This document shows, in pieces, positions 33,935-41,265 of a stretch of 45,468 nucleotides of DNA. A model generated the notes under the pieces. That model worked only from the letters and a program-made list of their open reading frames with translations, had not been told where the DNA came from and did no database searches. Positions within the stretch are counted from its first letter, which is position 1; the number at the start of each line of letters is the position of its first letter. The stretch is from Bacillota bacterium. Its GTDB lineage: Bacteria > Bacillota > Clostridia > Lachnospirales > Lachnospiraceae. The position numbers and the translations under genes are program-made. The DNA lies in NCBI GenBank assembly GCA_023390555.1, contig JAEWCQ010000024.1:1-45468 (forward strand). Reading direction: 5' to 3'.

Positions 33935-34232
33935 AATTAATGCTATACTCTGAATCATACAAACTCTTGCTGGGCATTTTACCACAGCTCGTCGAATGCT
34001 GATAAATGGCGGTTTCTGGTATATCTATTCCATGAAATGTTATGCTTTCCGCATTGTTTTTCATTCTTTTAGTAGCAGAATAGTAGCAGACTTTTAACTT
34101 CTAAAGATTGATATAATCTACTTTTTATTATTCACTAGGCAGTTGTTTCTTGTGGCTTACGAGTCACTGGAATAATTGCTACTACCAAGAGAATTATCGC
34201 GACACTGTGCGACTTTTTGAAAGGAGTTTGCT

Positions 34233-34598
34233 ATGAGCAATCAACATAAAAATCCAACTATAAGTTTCAGGGTATCTGAATATGAACGAAAAGCTATTGA
34301 AGCACGCATCCTTGCTAGCGGTATGATGAAGAAAGATTATTTTTTCCGTTCCTGTATCTATAACCGAATCTGCGTTGTGGGCAAGAAAGAAACGATATAT
34401 CCTTTGGTTGAAGTCCTAAGAAAATTATATCTTCAACTTTATTCCATGCATGCTGCTTTTACCAGCGATACTGCAACTACTTTTCCAACATCCGAGGAAA
34501 TCTCGGCACTTCAAACCGAATATGAGATTGCACTAAAAGCTATTATTGATATGCTTGATGGTGCCAAGTATCTTTGGGAAGGAGAACATCATGAATGA
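34233..34598 (+). CDS. MobC-like mobilisation accessory protein
   Basis: A 121-residue protein whose N-terminus NPTISFRVSEYERKAIEARI is a ribbon-helix-helix of the MobC/NikA relaxosome type, followed by ASGMMKKDYFFRSCIY, which is the usual second helix region. In mobile elements such proteins bind oriT and help the relaxase. No relaxase gene is present in the window, so this is a relic or a trans-mobilised element. AAAGGAG precedes the ATG; its end overlaps the next gene by 8 bases. Confidence 0.78.
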   Translation: MSNQHKNPTISFRVSEYERKAIEARILASGMMKKDYFFRSCIYNRICVVGKKETIYPLVEVLRKLYLQLYSMHAAFTSDTATTFPTSEEISALQTEYEIALKAIIDMLDGAKYLWEGEHHE

Positions 34599-34839
34599 CT
34601 TTAACTTTCAATTTGCTATGTACAATCCAGTAACCGATACTGTTGAAGTTAATACTGGCACTGGTACCGCTCTCTTTATCCGTTGCAAAGATTTCAATTC
34701 TATTGTCATGTTTGATGATCCAAATGATGTTGTTTATTTGTATCATCTGGCTGAAGAACAGCCATTGACTTATGCCAAATTTGCTTTGTCTGAAACTGGA
34801 TTGCAGGATTATGTGGATGCCATGAACTGGTTTAACTGA
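34591..34839 (+). CDS. DUF6061-like small protein
   Basis: An 82-residue protein: MNDFNFQFAMYNPVTDTVEV, then PLTYAKFALSETGLQDYVDA near the C-terminus. The pattern resembles small DUF6061-type proteins common next to mob genes of clostridial elements, recognised with moderate confidence. GGAGAACATC precedes the ATG; the longer open frame upstream lies in mobC. A broken second copy of its 3' end is found at 38981-39070. Confidence 0.6.
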   Translation: MNDFNFQFAMYNPVTDTVEVNTGTGTALFIRCKDFNSIVMFDDPNDVVYLYHLAEEQPLTYAKFALSETGLQDYVDAMNWFN

Positions 34840-34862
34840 TATTTATTCACTACTCTTTCGAT

Positions 34863-35831
34863 CTACTGTCCATCATCCTCATCTGCATTGGGGATGATCG
34901 GACTATCCAAAGTAGATTTGCCTAATGAATTAATCAATTGTTTCAAATTCTCATATCCCCTTGCATTTATTAGTTCCTTCATTTTATCCGAGTAACAATC
35001 ATCAATTCCATTTTTTTCAATTGACAAGACAAATGAATAAATACCTTTAAGGTGTGCAATCTTTGTATAGTCTTTAATTTCTTGATCATAAAAATTTATT
35101 GCGTCCCAAAATATTTCATTTTTTAATTTTTTACCAACACTTATATGCCTAAAATTATTCGAATCTTTCGTTACACTAACTCCTGTGATCCTCACATGAT
35201 TTGACATTGAAAGGTTATACAATTCCGTTTTTCTATCATTTAATTTCAGATGTACTTTTTTCAGCAAACGTTCAACTTCAGTTTGAATTGTTTTTGCTTT
35301 TTCTAAATAATCTTCTTCTAGTTTAAATGAAATAACCATATCATCAGCATACCTTGTATAAATTGGATTTTTCAACTCCATTTTTTTAATTTTACCATAC
35401 AACAAACCATCAAATTCCTTCATATAAATATTTGCTAAAGCTGGCGATGATACAAGTCCTAAAGGAAGTCCTATGTTTCCTACACTACATTTTCTCACTA
35501 TATCATAACATTCTTTTCTACTTATCTCAGAGTTCTTATTTATTTCAAAATACAGACATTCGGATAAATATTTATGATTTAAACTTGGGAAAAAATTCTT
35601 AATATCCATTTTCAGAAAAACATCATTGTACATATGCGCTTGTGCATTTTTATATATTGATGAATGTGGAACATATGCTTTGGCAAATACAGAATTACTA
35701 GTGTACAAATTTAAATATTTTACAACCTTTTCATGATATTTTCTAAGTTCACCTTCTTCTTTATATGTTACAATTTTGCGAACTTTATTTTTAGTTTTTA
35801 TATATTTTATAGTTAATTGATCATCCATCAT
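34863..35831 (-). CDS. Retron reverse transcriptase
   Basis: A 322-residue RNA-directed DNA polymerase that copies the msd part of its own RNA into multicopy single-stranded DNA. The retron signatures are present: NAQAH at 62-66 (NAxxH), LKMDIKNFFPS with Asp76, GLPLGLVSSPALANIYM, the catalytic YADD at 161-164, and HVRITGVSV at 212-220 (VTG-like, here ITG). Length fits retron enzymes; no maturase or endonuclease domain is present, so it is not a group II intron enzyme. AAAGGGAA precedes two ATGs (35831 or 35828). It follows the effector by 7 bases. Confidence 0.93.
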   Translation of the reverse strand: MMDDQLTIKYIKTKNKVRKIVTYKEEGELRKYHEKVVKYLNLYTSNSVFAKAYVPHSSIYKNAQAHMYNDVFLKMDIKNFFPSLNHKYLSECLYFEINKNSEISRKECYDIVRKCSVGNIGLPLGLVSSPALANIYMKEFDGLLYGKIKKMELKNPIYTRYADDMVISFKLEEDYLEKAKTIQTEVERLLKKVHLKLNDRKTELYNLSMSNHVRITGVSVTKDSNNFRHISVGKKLKNEIFWDAINFYDQEIKDYTKIAHLKGIYSFVLSIEKNGIDDCYSDKMKELINARGYENLKQLINSLGKSTLDSPIIPNADEDDGQ

Positions 35832-35838
35832 TTCCCTT

Positions 35839-36930
35839 TCATATTACCTGCGTTTCAACTACAGTATTCAGACAATCTTTATATTTTTCATAAAAGAAAT
35901 GACTTGTTCCATCTTTACAACTTAGCATTTTTCTAGTAATTTCAACTTTACTATTTTCCTCATACTTATCATCTTTTTTGATTTGAATAAAATCAGCTGC
36001 TTGAAACAAATATAGACACATTCCAATAATTCCAGCAATATAAACACGCTTAATGTTCATCTGCGCATTGATCGAACACAATTCTATTTCTTCTCCTGTC
36101 TTTTCTTCTATTGTGTTAATAAAAGTTTTTAACAAACACTGCTTAATGTCTTCTATATATTCCTTTAATTCCTTCTTTGGAGCACTAAAAATTTTCTTCG
36201 CAAGTTCTTCTATGTTAAATACCGTCGCAATACAGCAAATTAAGACTCTGGGCAAGACTCTTATTTCAAGTTTTTTATCTTTTATTTGATAATGAATATA
36301 TCCTTCTTCGATTTTTCTTACATCTCTTGCAAATCTGATTTTATGTATATAGTTATCAGCTTCCAAAAAATGATTGATTTTCATCCCTAAATGAGATCCT
36401 ATTTTGTCTTTGTAAAAATATGTATGCCAATATTTCACATTGTCAGATACTATATTTTTTTCTACTCGTGGATAAAAATTAATAACCTTCAGCCCATTAG
36501 GTTCTCTCATAAATGCAAGCTTTAAAAATTGACCTAATTTGTTCTCTTCCAACGCCATATCATCTGGTAATAACAAGCAAGTTTTTTTCACTGCCGTTTC
36601 TTCACTCAAGAACAAACCTACTTCTGCAGCCGTTGAAATACTTTCATGAATAATTATATTATTGTCAGATAGATAATTTGTAACCATTTCCACTTGATAT
36701 AAATCCTTCATATGAATATCATCATATACTAAATAACGAGAGTTATTTTTTTTAAAAATAAAATTATCTTCCAAGATAATCGGTCTATATGTATTATTCT
36801 TATCCTTTAAAAACTGTCGCAATACATTTCTTTTGTCTGTAACATTTTTTCTTCCATATTGTGTTCCACACAAAAATATATATTTATATTCGTTTTCAAT
36901 TATTTGTTCTTTAAAAGTGTATTTTTTCAT
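35839..36930 (-). CDS. Retron effector, nucleoside deoxyribosyltransferase-like
   Basis: A 363-residue protein between the retron RNA and the reverse transcriptase. The N-terminal domain has the motifs of NDT-like (N-glycosidase fold) retron effectors: KYIFLCGTQ at 16-24, KRNVLRQFL, ILEDNFIF, KDLYQVE at 75-81, and HESISTAAEVGLFL at 95-108 with Glu103 as the likely catalytic acid. The C-terminal half is helical and may bind DNA or the RT complex. In the Ec86 and St85 retrons a similar effector is held inactive by the RT and msDNA and is set free by phage, killing the cell. GGAG and the ATG lie 19 bases after a2. Exact enzyme activity is inferred. Confidence 0.78.
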   Translation of the reverse strand: MKKYTFKEQIIENEYKYIFLCGTQYGRKNVTDKRNVLRQFLKDKNNTYRPIILEDNFIFKKNNSRYLVYDDIHMKDLYQVEMVTNYLSDNNIIIHESISTAAEVGLFLSEETAVKKTCLLLPDDMALEENKLGQFLKLAFMREPNGLKVINFYPRVEKNIVSDNVKYWHTYFYKDKIGSHLGMKINHFLEADNYIHKIRFARDVRKIEEGYIHYQIKDKKLEIRVLPRVLICCIATVFNIEELAKKIFSAPKKELKEYIEDIKQCLLKTFINTIEEKTGEEIELCSINAQMNIKRVYIAGIIGMCLYLFQAADFIQIKKDDKYEENSKVEITRKMLSCKDGTSHFFYEKYKDCLNTVVETQVI

Positions 36931-36948
36931 TTTTTCTCCATTAAAAAA

Positions 36949-37155
36949 GGATCCTACTTAAATTTGGTAATAATTCTTTGTGAAAAATTAATTTATTATG
37001 AGGTTCTTCTTATGGAGGCAAGGTTGCCGGAATAAGAAGGTTCTCAAAATAAATTAATTTTCAATCAAAACATCGACGTAGTCGAACAAATTTAACCAAA
37101 TTTTAATTACTTTAACCTCAAACGCTGAGGTGGCAAATAAGCCTTACTAGGATCC
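36949..37155 (-). ncRNA. Retron msr-msd RNA
   Basis: Read on the minus strand: a1 GGATCCTA (37155-37148), then the candidate branching G at 37147. Next are two msr hairpins: ACCTCA/TGAGGT at 37131-37115 and TCGAC/GTCGA at 37085-37073. A long msd hairpin at 37061-36984 follows: a perfect 14-base AT stem AAAATTAATTTATT/AATAAATTAATTTT, an 8-base CTTCTTAT/ATAAGAAG stem, and a GGCA/TGCC tip. Finally a2 TAGGATCC (36956-36949). The order a1-msr-msd-a2 and the a1-next-to-G layout are those of retrons. A promoter lies just upstream and the effector starts 19 bases after a2. Confidence 0.88.
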
Positions 37156-37161
37156 GAGTTT

Positions 37162-37190
37162 ATTTTATCACAAAACACCAGACTTTTCAA
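37162..37190 (-). promoter_or_regulatory. Promoter of the retron
   Basis: On the minus strand TTGAAA, 17-base spacer, TAAAAT. The expected start falls just before a1. The boxes overlap the last codons and stop of the gene at 37168. Confidence 0.75.
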
Positions 37191-37857
37191 ACTTATCAAA
37201 ATCAGAAAAAAAATTATTCTTCTCATCTCTTTTAGCTCGAGTATTATAGTTTGAATATATGTCTGATTTTATATCAAATCCCATCTCTTCTAGATATTCT
37301 TTTGACCTATGATCACCATAATAATAAAACTTAAGTAAAGATATGTATTTTGTAATTGTATGTTTTAGAAAATCTGGTTTTGATTTCCATAGTCGTGCCG
37401 ATGTAATATCTTTTGATAAAATCAGGTTAATCAAAACAAGTAATTCATCAAAAGAAATATCTATATCCTGAGGATTTGTCAATATCTGATCATCACTTAT
37501 CTGCAAGATACCACTTACATCATATTCTACTTCCCCAATAAAAACGGTGTATTTTTCTACAGCACCTAAATATACTTTTTTTAAATATTCCACTAACAAT
37601 TCAATTGTGGTTTTATTCTTTACTTGGAGTAACATCATAAGTATATCTGCATCTGAAAAATATACCCTGCAATCTCCTCTGGTATATAAATACTTAGTAA
37701 ATTCAGCTTTCTTAATAATATAACTCTCATTATTATTTCCATATAGATTTATTTTGAGTGGAACAAATATGTAAAAATTCCTATTTGCATTCTTGATACC
37801 GTTTCTTACTCTCTCTTTTTTGTATTTATCATCTAAATCCTTAATAAAGTTTTTCAT
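37168..37857 (-). CDS. Unknown protein next to the retron
   Basis: A 229-residue protein that I do not recognise. It is Lys/Asp/Tyr-rich, without membrane helices or obvious motifs. Features: RNFYIFVPLKINLYGNNN (probable beta strand region), a middle helical part, and a charged C-terminus KFEKSGVL. GAGAGG precedes the ATG. It follows the DUF4238 gene by 56 bases and its 3' end holds the retron promoter. It may be the second component of a DUF4238 two-gene unit. Confidence 0.7.
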   Translation of the reverse strand: MKNFIKDLDDKYKKERVRNGIKNANRNFYIFVPLKINLYGNNNESYIIKKAEFTKYLYTRGDCRVYFSDADILMMLLQVKNKTTIELLVEYLKKVYLGAVEKYTVFIGEVEYDVSGILQISDDQILTNPQDIDISFDELLVLINLILSKDITSARLWKSKPDFLKHTITKYISLLKFYYYGDHRSKEYLEEMGFDIKSDIYSNYNTRAKRDEKNNFFSDFDKFEKSGVL

Positions 37858-37913
37858 TTTACCTCTCTACCAAATCTTTTTAATAAAATATCATATTCGC
37901 TTATAAACACAGT

Positions 37914-38918
37914 TTAAAGCATAGCTCCCTCTGTATATATGTAATCGTTATACCATTCTTCCATTATCTTCTTCTCTTCTTTATATTTTTCGGCATTTAT
38001 ATGTCTATTACGAATACTGGGTATTTCTGCATCCTCATTAAAAGCGTATATTTCTCTAAACGCATGCATCACAATAATCTTTTTTAAAAGTTTAGATTGT
38101 TTTTTATCATATTTCATTCTAGGAGGATTCCTTCTCCCCACTTGTGTATAAAGAATCTTATGCGGTGAAATAGGGCATAATATTTCGGTTCCTTTCTGCT
38201 TCCAACCTCCATTAAAGTTATAATCATTATCGTCATAATAATTTAAACATATAACAGGATCATCTGATGTCGGTAACTCTTCATCACACGTGATAATACT
38301 CCATTTGTGCTGATGAAGTATCTCCAACGGCTCCCCCAACAGATGCTGTATCGTCCATAACCAAGTGCTTTTTCCTTCTATTGATTCAAATTTAATATTT
38401 TTATAACCTTCTTCTTCCGAATCACCTACTTCATAATATTTTATCGGTATAAGTTCATCAAATTTATTTATTTCTGTTTTATTCTTCGGTATATCCATCA
38501 AATGACTTAATTTATTTAGTGCGCCTGTAAGACCATTTTCCATTGCCTGCTTGATAATGGGTCTTGTTTTTTGGTAAAATGCAGGTGTTCTTACTATTTG
38601 AGCCCCAACAAAATTAATCAATTTTGACCAATCTTCCATTGATAACTTTTCATCATTAATGGCTTTTTCAATCGCATTTTTACTAACAGATTCAAACTGG
38701 TAATCAAACATTTTCTCAAAATCATCCATTTCAGATTCTTTTTCTACACGAACATAGAGATTATCTTGAGATGCTGTATATTTAACCGAAACACAACTCC
38801 ATATAGGCACATTTTCACTCGATACCAATAATTGGTATTTCCATAATTTCTTATTAGTACTCCAGTTTTCCAAGTAAAATTGTGGTACATAATGATTATT
38901 ACGACTGATTTCTCCCAT
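37914..38918 (-). CDS. DUF4238 domain protein
   Basis: A 334-residue protein whose N-terminus NNHYVPQFYLENWS is the DUF4238 signature, followed by LWKYQLLVSSE; a further family pattern is SDDPVICLNYY and CPISPHKILYT. The domain's function is unknown; it is often found in accessory and defence-rich regions. The ATG at 38918 has GGAGGAAAGAAAG upstream and is preferred to the earlier one. A promoter (TTGAAG-18-GATATA) lies about 40-70 bases upstream. Confidence 0.85.
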   Translation of the reverse strand: MGEISRNNHYVPQFYLENWSTNKKLWKYQLLVSSENVPIWSCVSVKYTASQDNLYVRVEKESEMDDFEKMFDYQFESVSKNAIEKAINDEKLSMEDWSKLINFVGAQIVRTPAFYQKTRPIIKQAMENGLTGALNKLSHLMDIPKNKTEINKFDELIPIKYYEVGDSEEEGYKNIKFESIEGKSTWLWTIQHLLGEPLEILHQHKWSIITCDEELPTSDDPVICLNYYDDNDYNFNGGWKQKGTEILCPISPHKILYTQVGRRNPPRMKYDKKQSKLLKKIIVMHAFREIYAFNEDAEIPSIRNRHINAEKYKEEKKIMEEWYNDYIYTEGAML

Positions 38919-38957
38919 TCTTTCTTTCCTCCATACCATAAATGGATATCGTTTTTC

Positions 38958-38987
38958 TATATCATCTTGCTAACTAACGAACTTCAA
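38958..38987 (-). promoter_or_regulatory. Candidate promoter of the DUF4238 unit
   Basis: On the minus strand TTGAAG, 18-base spacer, GATATA. It lies at the edge of the cargo block, next to the DUF6061-like remnant. Confidence 0.45.
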
Positions 38988-39070
38988 TTGACTCTTGCTA
39001 AATTTGATAATACAGTATTCTAGCACCAAATGGATTAAAAGATTATGTGGATGTGAGAAAATGGTTTTAT
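38981..39070 (+). pseudogene. Broken 3' end of a second DUF6061-like gene
   Basis: Plus-strand ATTGACTCTTGCTAAATTTG and GATTATGTGGATG match the end of the intact gene (34765-34832) in the same order; translated pieces are QLTLAKF and APNGLKDYVDVRKWF, against PLTYAKF and ETGLQDYVDAMNWF in the intact copy. A small insertion, a frameshift and a stop separate them. Confidence 0.65.
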
Positions 39071-39121
39071 CAACTTATCTATAAATGTGGAAATTCCCTC
39101 TATCCACCTCTCTGCTATTTC

Positions 39122-40376
39122 TTATCCAAACGCAATCTCCATAATCTCCTGCGCAATTTCCTTACTTACAACACGCATTAAATAGTCATCTTCTTTTTCC
39201 CCAGACAGCAAGTTCATACTTCCGTACCATACAATTTCCTCATCAATAATCGCATAGTGTTCATGCATGATTGGTTCCTGCCTTACCTTTATTCCAACCT
39301 CCATAAGCTGATTAATCAATTGTCTTGTCTTCTCCACTCTGTTTTCAGGATAACTTTCTGGCTTCAAGGTCATGACGGTAACCGTCACCCCAGATTCTTG
39401 CCTTTTTCTTATCAATGAAATAATTCGTTTTACTTTCTTTTCATTGATACCTGGACTAGAAATAATAATATTGTTATTCGCTTCAAGAAGATCTTTTTCA
39501 TAGATTGCCCCATAGGATTCATTGTCGTAAATGGCATTTGCAATCTGCTTTTTATCAGTTAACGCCAAGCATATTTCATAACCAATTTTCTTATATGCAC
39601 GAAGTCTCTTATAGTACATTCTCTCCAGAACACGGATATGTGAATCTACATAATCATAAATTATTACATCCTGTTTTCCTTCAAAATCTCTATGTAATCG
39701 CCCTGCATATTGTTCTACATTTCCCTGCCATGCAATTGGTGTGGTTAACATCATGGTATCAAGCCTTGGATAATTAAAACCTTCCCCAATATATTGTCCT
39801 ATTGCCACGAGTACAGTTGTTTCTTTTTCTGGTACTTCCTTCATTTTCTTTCTGATTAAATCTCGCTCTTTGGCACTTTTTCCACCCTGCAACAAGAAAA
39901 TATGATCCGCTTTACCACTTAACTTGTCATATAAATACGCTGCATGATCTTTGAATTTTGTTAACACCAGAGGTGTTCTTCCATTCTCAAGACAAGCTTC
40001 TACATCAGAAATGATCTGATTATTTCTAATGTCACTTTCTCTAACCATTTGATATGCGTCATTTATTTTTAGCGTTTCTCCTTCAGCATGTACCAGCCTT
40101 GTAAAACGCGGATAAACAAAATGTTCAATCCATTCTTCCTTTAAACATGGAATAAAAGTATTTCGCATGATTTTGGGTTATCACTTCTGGAAGTATGCGT
40201 GCTCCTTGATTTTCTTCTGTTGAATCAGTATGTAACACGGTTACTTCAGGTTGGTCAATGTCATTTTTATAAGGAATCTTTGCTTCCATCAAAATACCTT
40301 GAAGATATTCCACTCTGGATTCCAGATTGTAAACTTTTTGTTGTAATTCTTGTATTATCTTATCTTTGTCATCCAT
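39122..40376 (-). pseudogene. TOTE-type primase-helicase-PLD protein, internally deleted
   Basis: Two out-of-frame pieces. The N-terminal piece (40376 down to about 40125) has a coiled coil, then ARILPEVITQNHAKYFYSMF and KGRMD, the start of the archaeo-eukaryotic primase domain of TOTE proteins, which normally continues into GRxDVY. The C-terminal piece (40168 to 39122) has helicase motifs V and VI (GEGFNYPRLDTMML and QYAGRLHRDFEGKQDV), then a PLD-type nuclease domain with HEHYAIIDEEIVWYGSMNLL. The primase core and helicase motifs I-IV are absent, and the two frames differ at the join. Full proteins are about 1000 residues. The ATG at 40376 has AAAGGAGGT. The C-terminal piece alone might still be made. 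Confidence 0.82.
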
Positions 40377-40407
40377 GGAAATACCTCCTTTACTTTTCCT
40401 ATCAGAC

Positions 40408-40437
40408 TGCAAGTTGTTGCAAGTTACTGCAAGTTAA
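40408..40437. repeat. Three tandem 10-bp TGCAAGTTNN repeats
   Basis: TGCAAGTTGT, TGCAAGTTAC and TGCAAGTTAA side by side, upstream of the TOTE remnant. Confidence 0.8.
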
Positions 40438-40513
40438 ATTTTGATATTTTCAGCTCTATTCCACGTGTTTTTCGTTAAAAAATGGATGGTATATATCCGA
40501 TTGAATATTTTAT

Positions 40514-40533
40514 TGCAAGTTACTGCAAGTTAA
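40514..40533. repeat. Two more 10-bp TGCAAGTTNN repeats
   Basis: TGCAAGTTAC and TGCAAGTTAA, identical to the last two units of the first cluster, 86 bases away. Confidence 0.8.
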
Positions 40534-40633
40534 ACTCATGCCCAGTGAGGAATATGCTTTCAATTCTTGACCGACACTTAAACGACATTTTAACCGACAC
40601 ATTGGCCGACACCTTCGAACAAAACATCGGTCA

Positions 40634-40662
40634 AACTTCGCTCATTTTTTTTGAGCGGAGTT
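40634..40662. terminator. Bidirectional hairpin terminator
   Basis: Arms AACTTCGCTCA and TGAGCGGAGTT (one G-U) with a T-rich loop; the plus strand continues TTTATTATTT. Confidence 0.65.
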
Positions 40663-40676
40663 TTTATTATTTCCTT

Positions 40677-41092
40677 CATGACTCGTCCTTATTAATAAAT
40701 TGGCTCTTATCTTTATCAGTTACCACGACTTCTAATTCTCTTAATTTTAACATTATTTCAGACGCTGTTGCATCGGAACAATTCAAAATTTTTCTTACAT
40801 CCGATGCTCTAAACACCTTATTAGTCTCTATTTCATTGTATATTTTAAATATATTATCAACTGTTGGTTCATTGTATTTGTATTTTTGAATATCCGACTT
40901 TTTATCGTCAATCTCCGGCTTTTCATTTTAATCTCTGACTTTTTGTCATTAATCACTGGCTTTTCAAAATTAGAATTACTAATACCTGCCTGTAACATAA
41001 AAACATTACTATAATATTCTGGTGCTTGAAGACCTACTGCTTCCAGTTCCTTACACATACGACCCACACCTTCACCATCCTCTTTTTGTATT
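40677..41092 (-). pseudogene. AlbA/HATPase_c_4 type regulator, C-terminal ruin
   Basis: The minus-strand frame EDGEGVGRMCKELEAVGLQ and APEYYSNVFMLQAG matches the end of HATPase_c_4 domains, then a linker with a repeated EKPxIxDKKSxI unit. After a frameshift near 40915 come KYKYNEPTVDNIFKIYNE and a winged helix with VFRASDVRKILNCSDATASE, ending NKDES. The N-terminal AlbA_2 and most of the ATPase-like domain are missing and a stop lies at about 41,093. A related gene is at the right end of the window. Confidence 0.7.
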
Positions 41093-41265
41093 TATTAGCA
41101 ACTCAGCATCTTATTGAAAAAATAACTTATTAAATTTAACATTGCCTGATATCAATTACATGATTACGAGAGTGACATAAATGAATTCAAAGATTCACCA
41201 GTTTCCATAATTATCGAAACTGGTGAATTTTACTGCCATATATACCTCTTTACACTATTTGTTGA

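Larger units (their letters stand above)
33379..34232. other. Remnant-rich spacer between radical SAM and mob genes
   Basis: Contains a terminator, a decayed XRE gene, a 59-residue small gene and its promoter and palindrome (listed separately). From 33,940 to 34,230 I see no gene. A stretch near 33,965-34,100 has the repeated GTAGCAGA, and 34,140-34,215 holds short inverted repeats (GTGGCT...AGTCAC; GCGACACTGTGCGAC) directly before the mobC-like gene, where an origin of transfer would be expected. Confidence 0.4.
40377..40676. other. Repeat and remnant region without a gene
   Basis: Holds two clusters of a 10-bp repeat, a decayed stretch of CCGACA repeats (40568-40620) that on the minus strand once encoded VGQ repeats (now FEGVGQCVG, stop, NVV, stop), and a hairpin terminator. 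Confidence 0.5.

Noticed and set aside
34863..35831. Group II intron or diversity-generating reverse transcriptase
   Set aside because: No maturase, endonuclease, domain V/VI or template/variable repeat; NAxxH, YADD and the adjoining msr-msd RNA indicate a retron.
40408..40533. CRISPR array
   Set aside because: Repeats are 10 bases, directly adjacent, with no spacers of constant length and no cas genes.
41093..41265. Additional small gene between the AlbA ruin and the hydrolase
   Set aside because: Only AT-rich DNA with a short inverted repeat (TTCACCAGTTTC/GAAACTGGTGAA around 41195-41228), probably the operon terminator; no supported frame.
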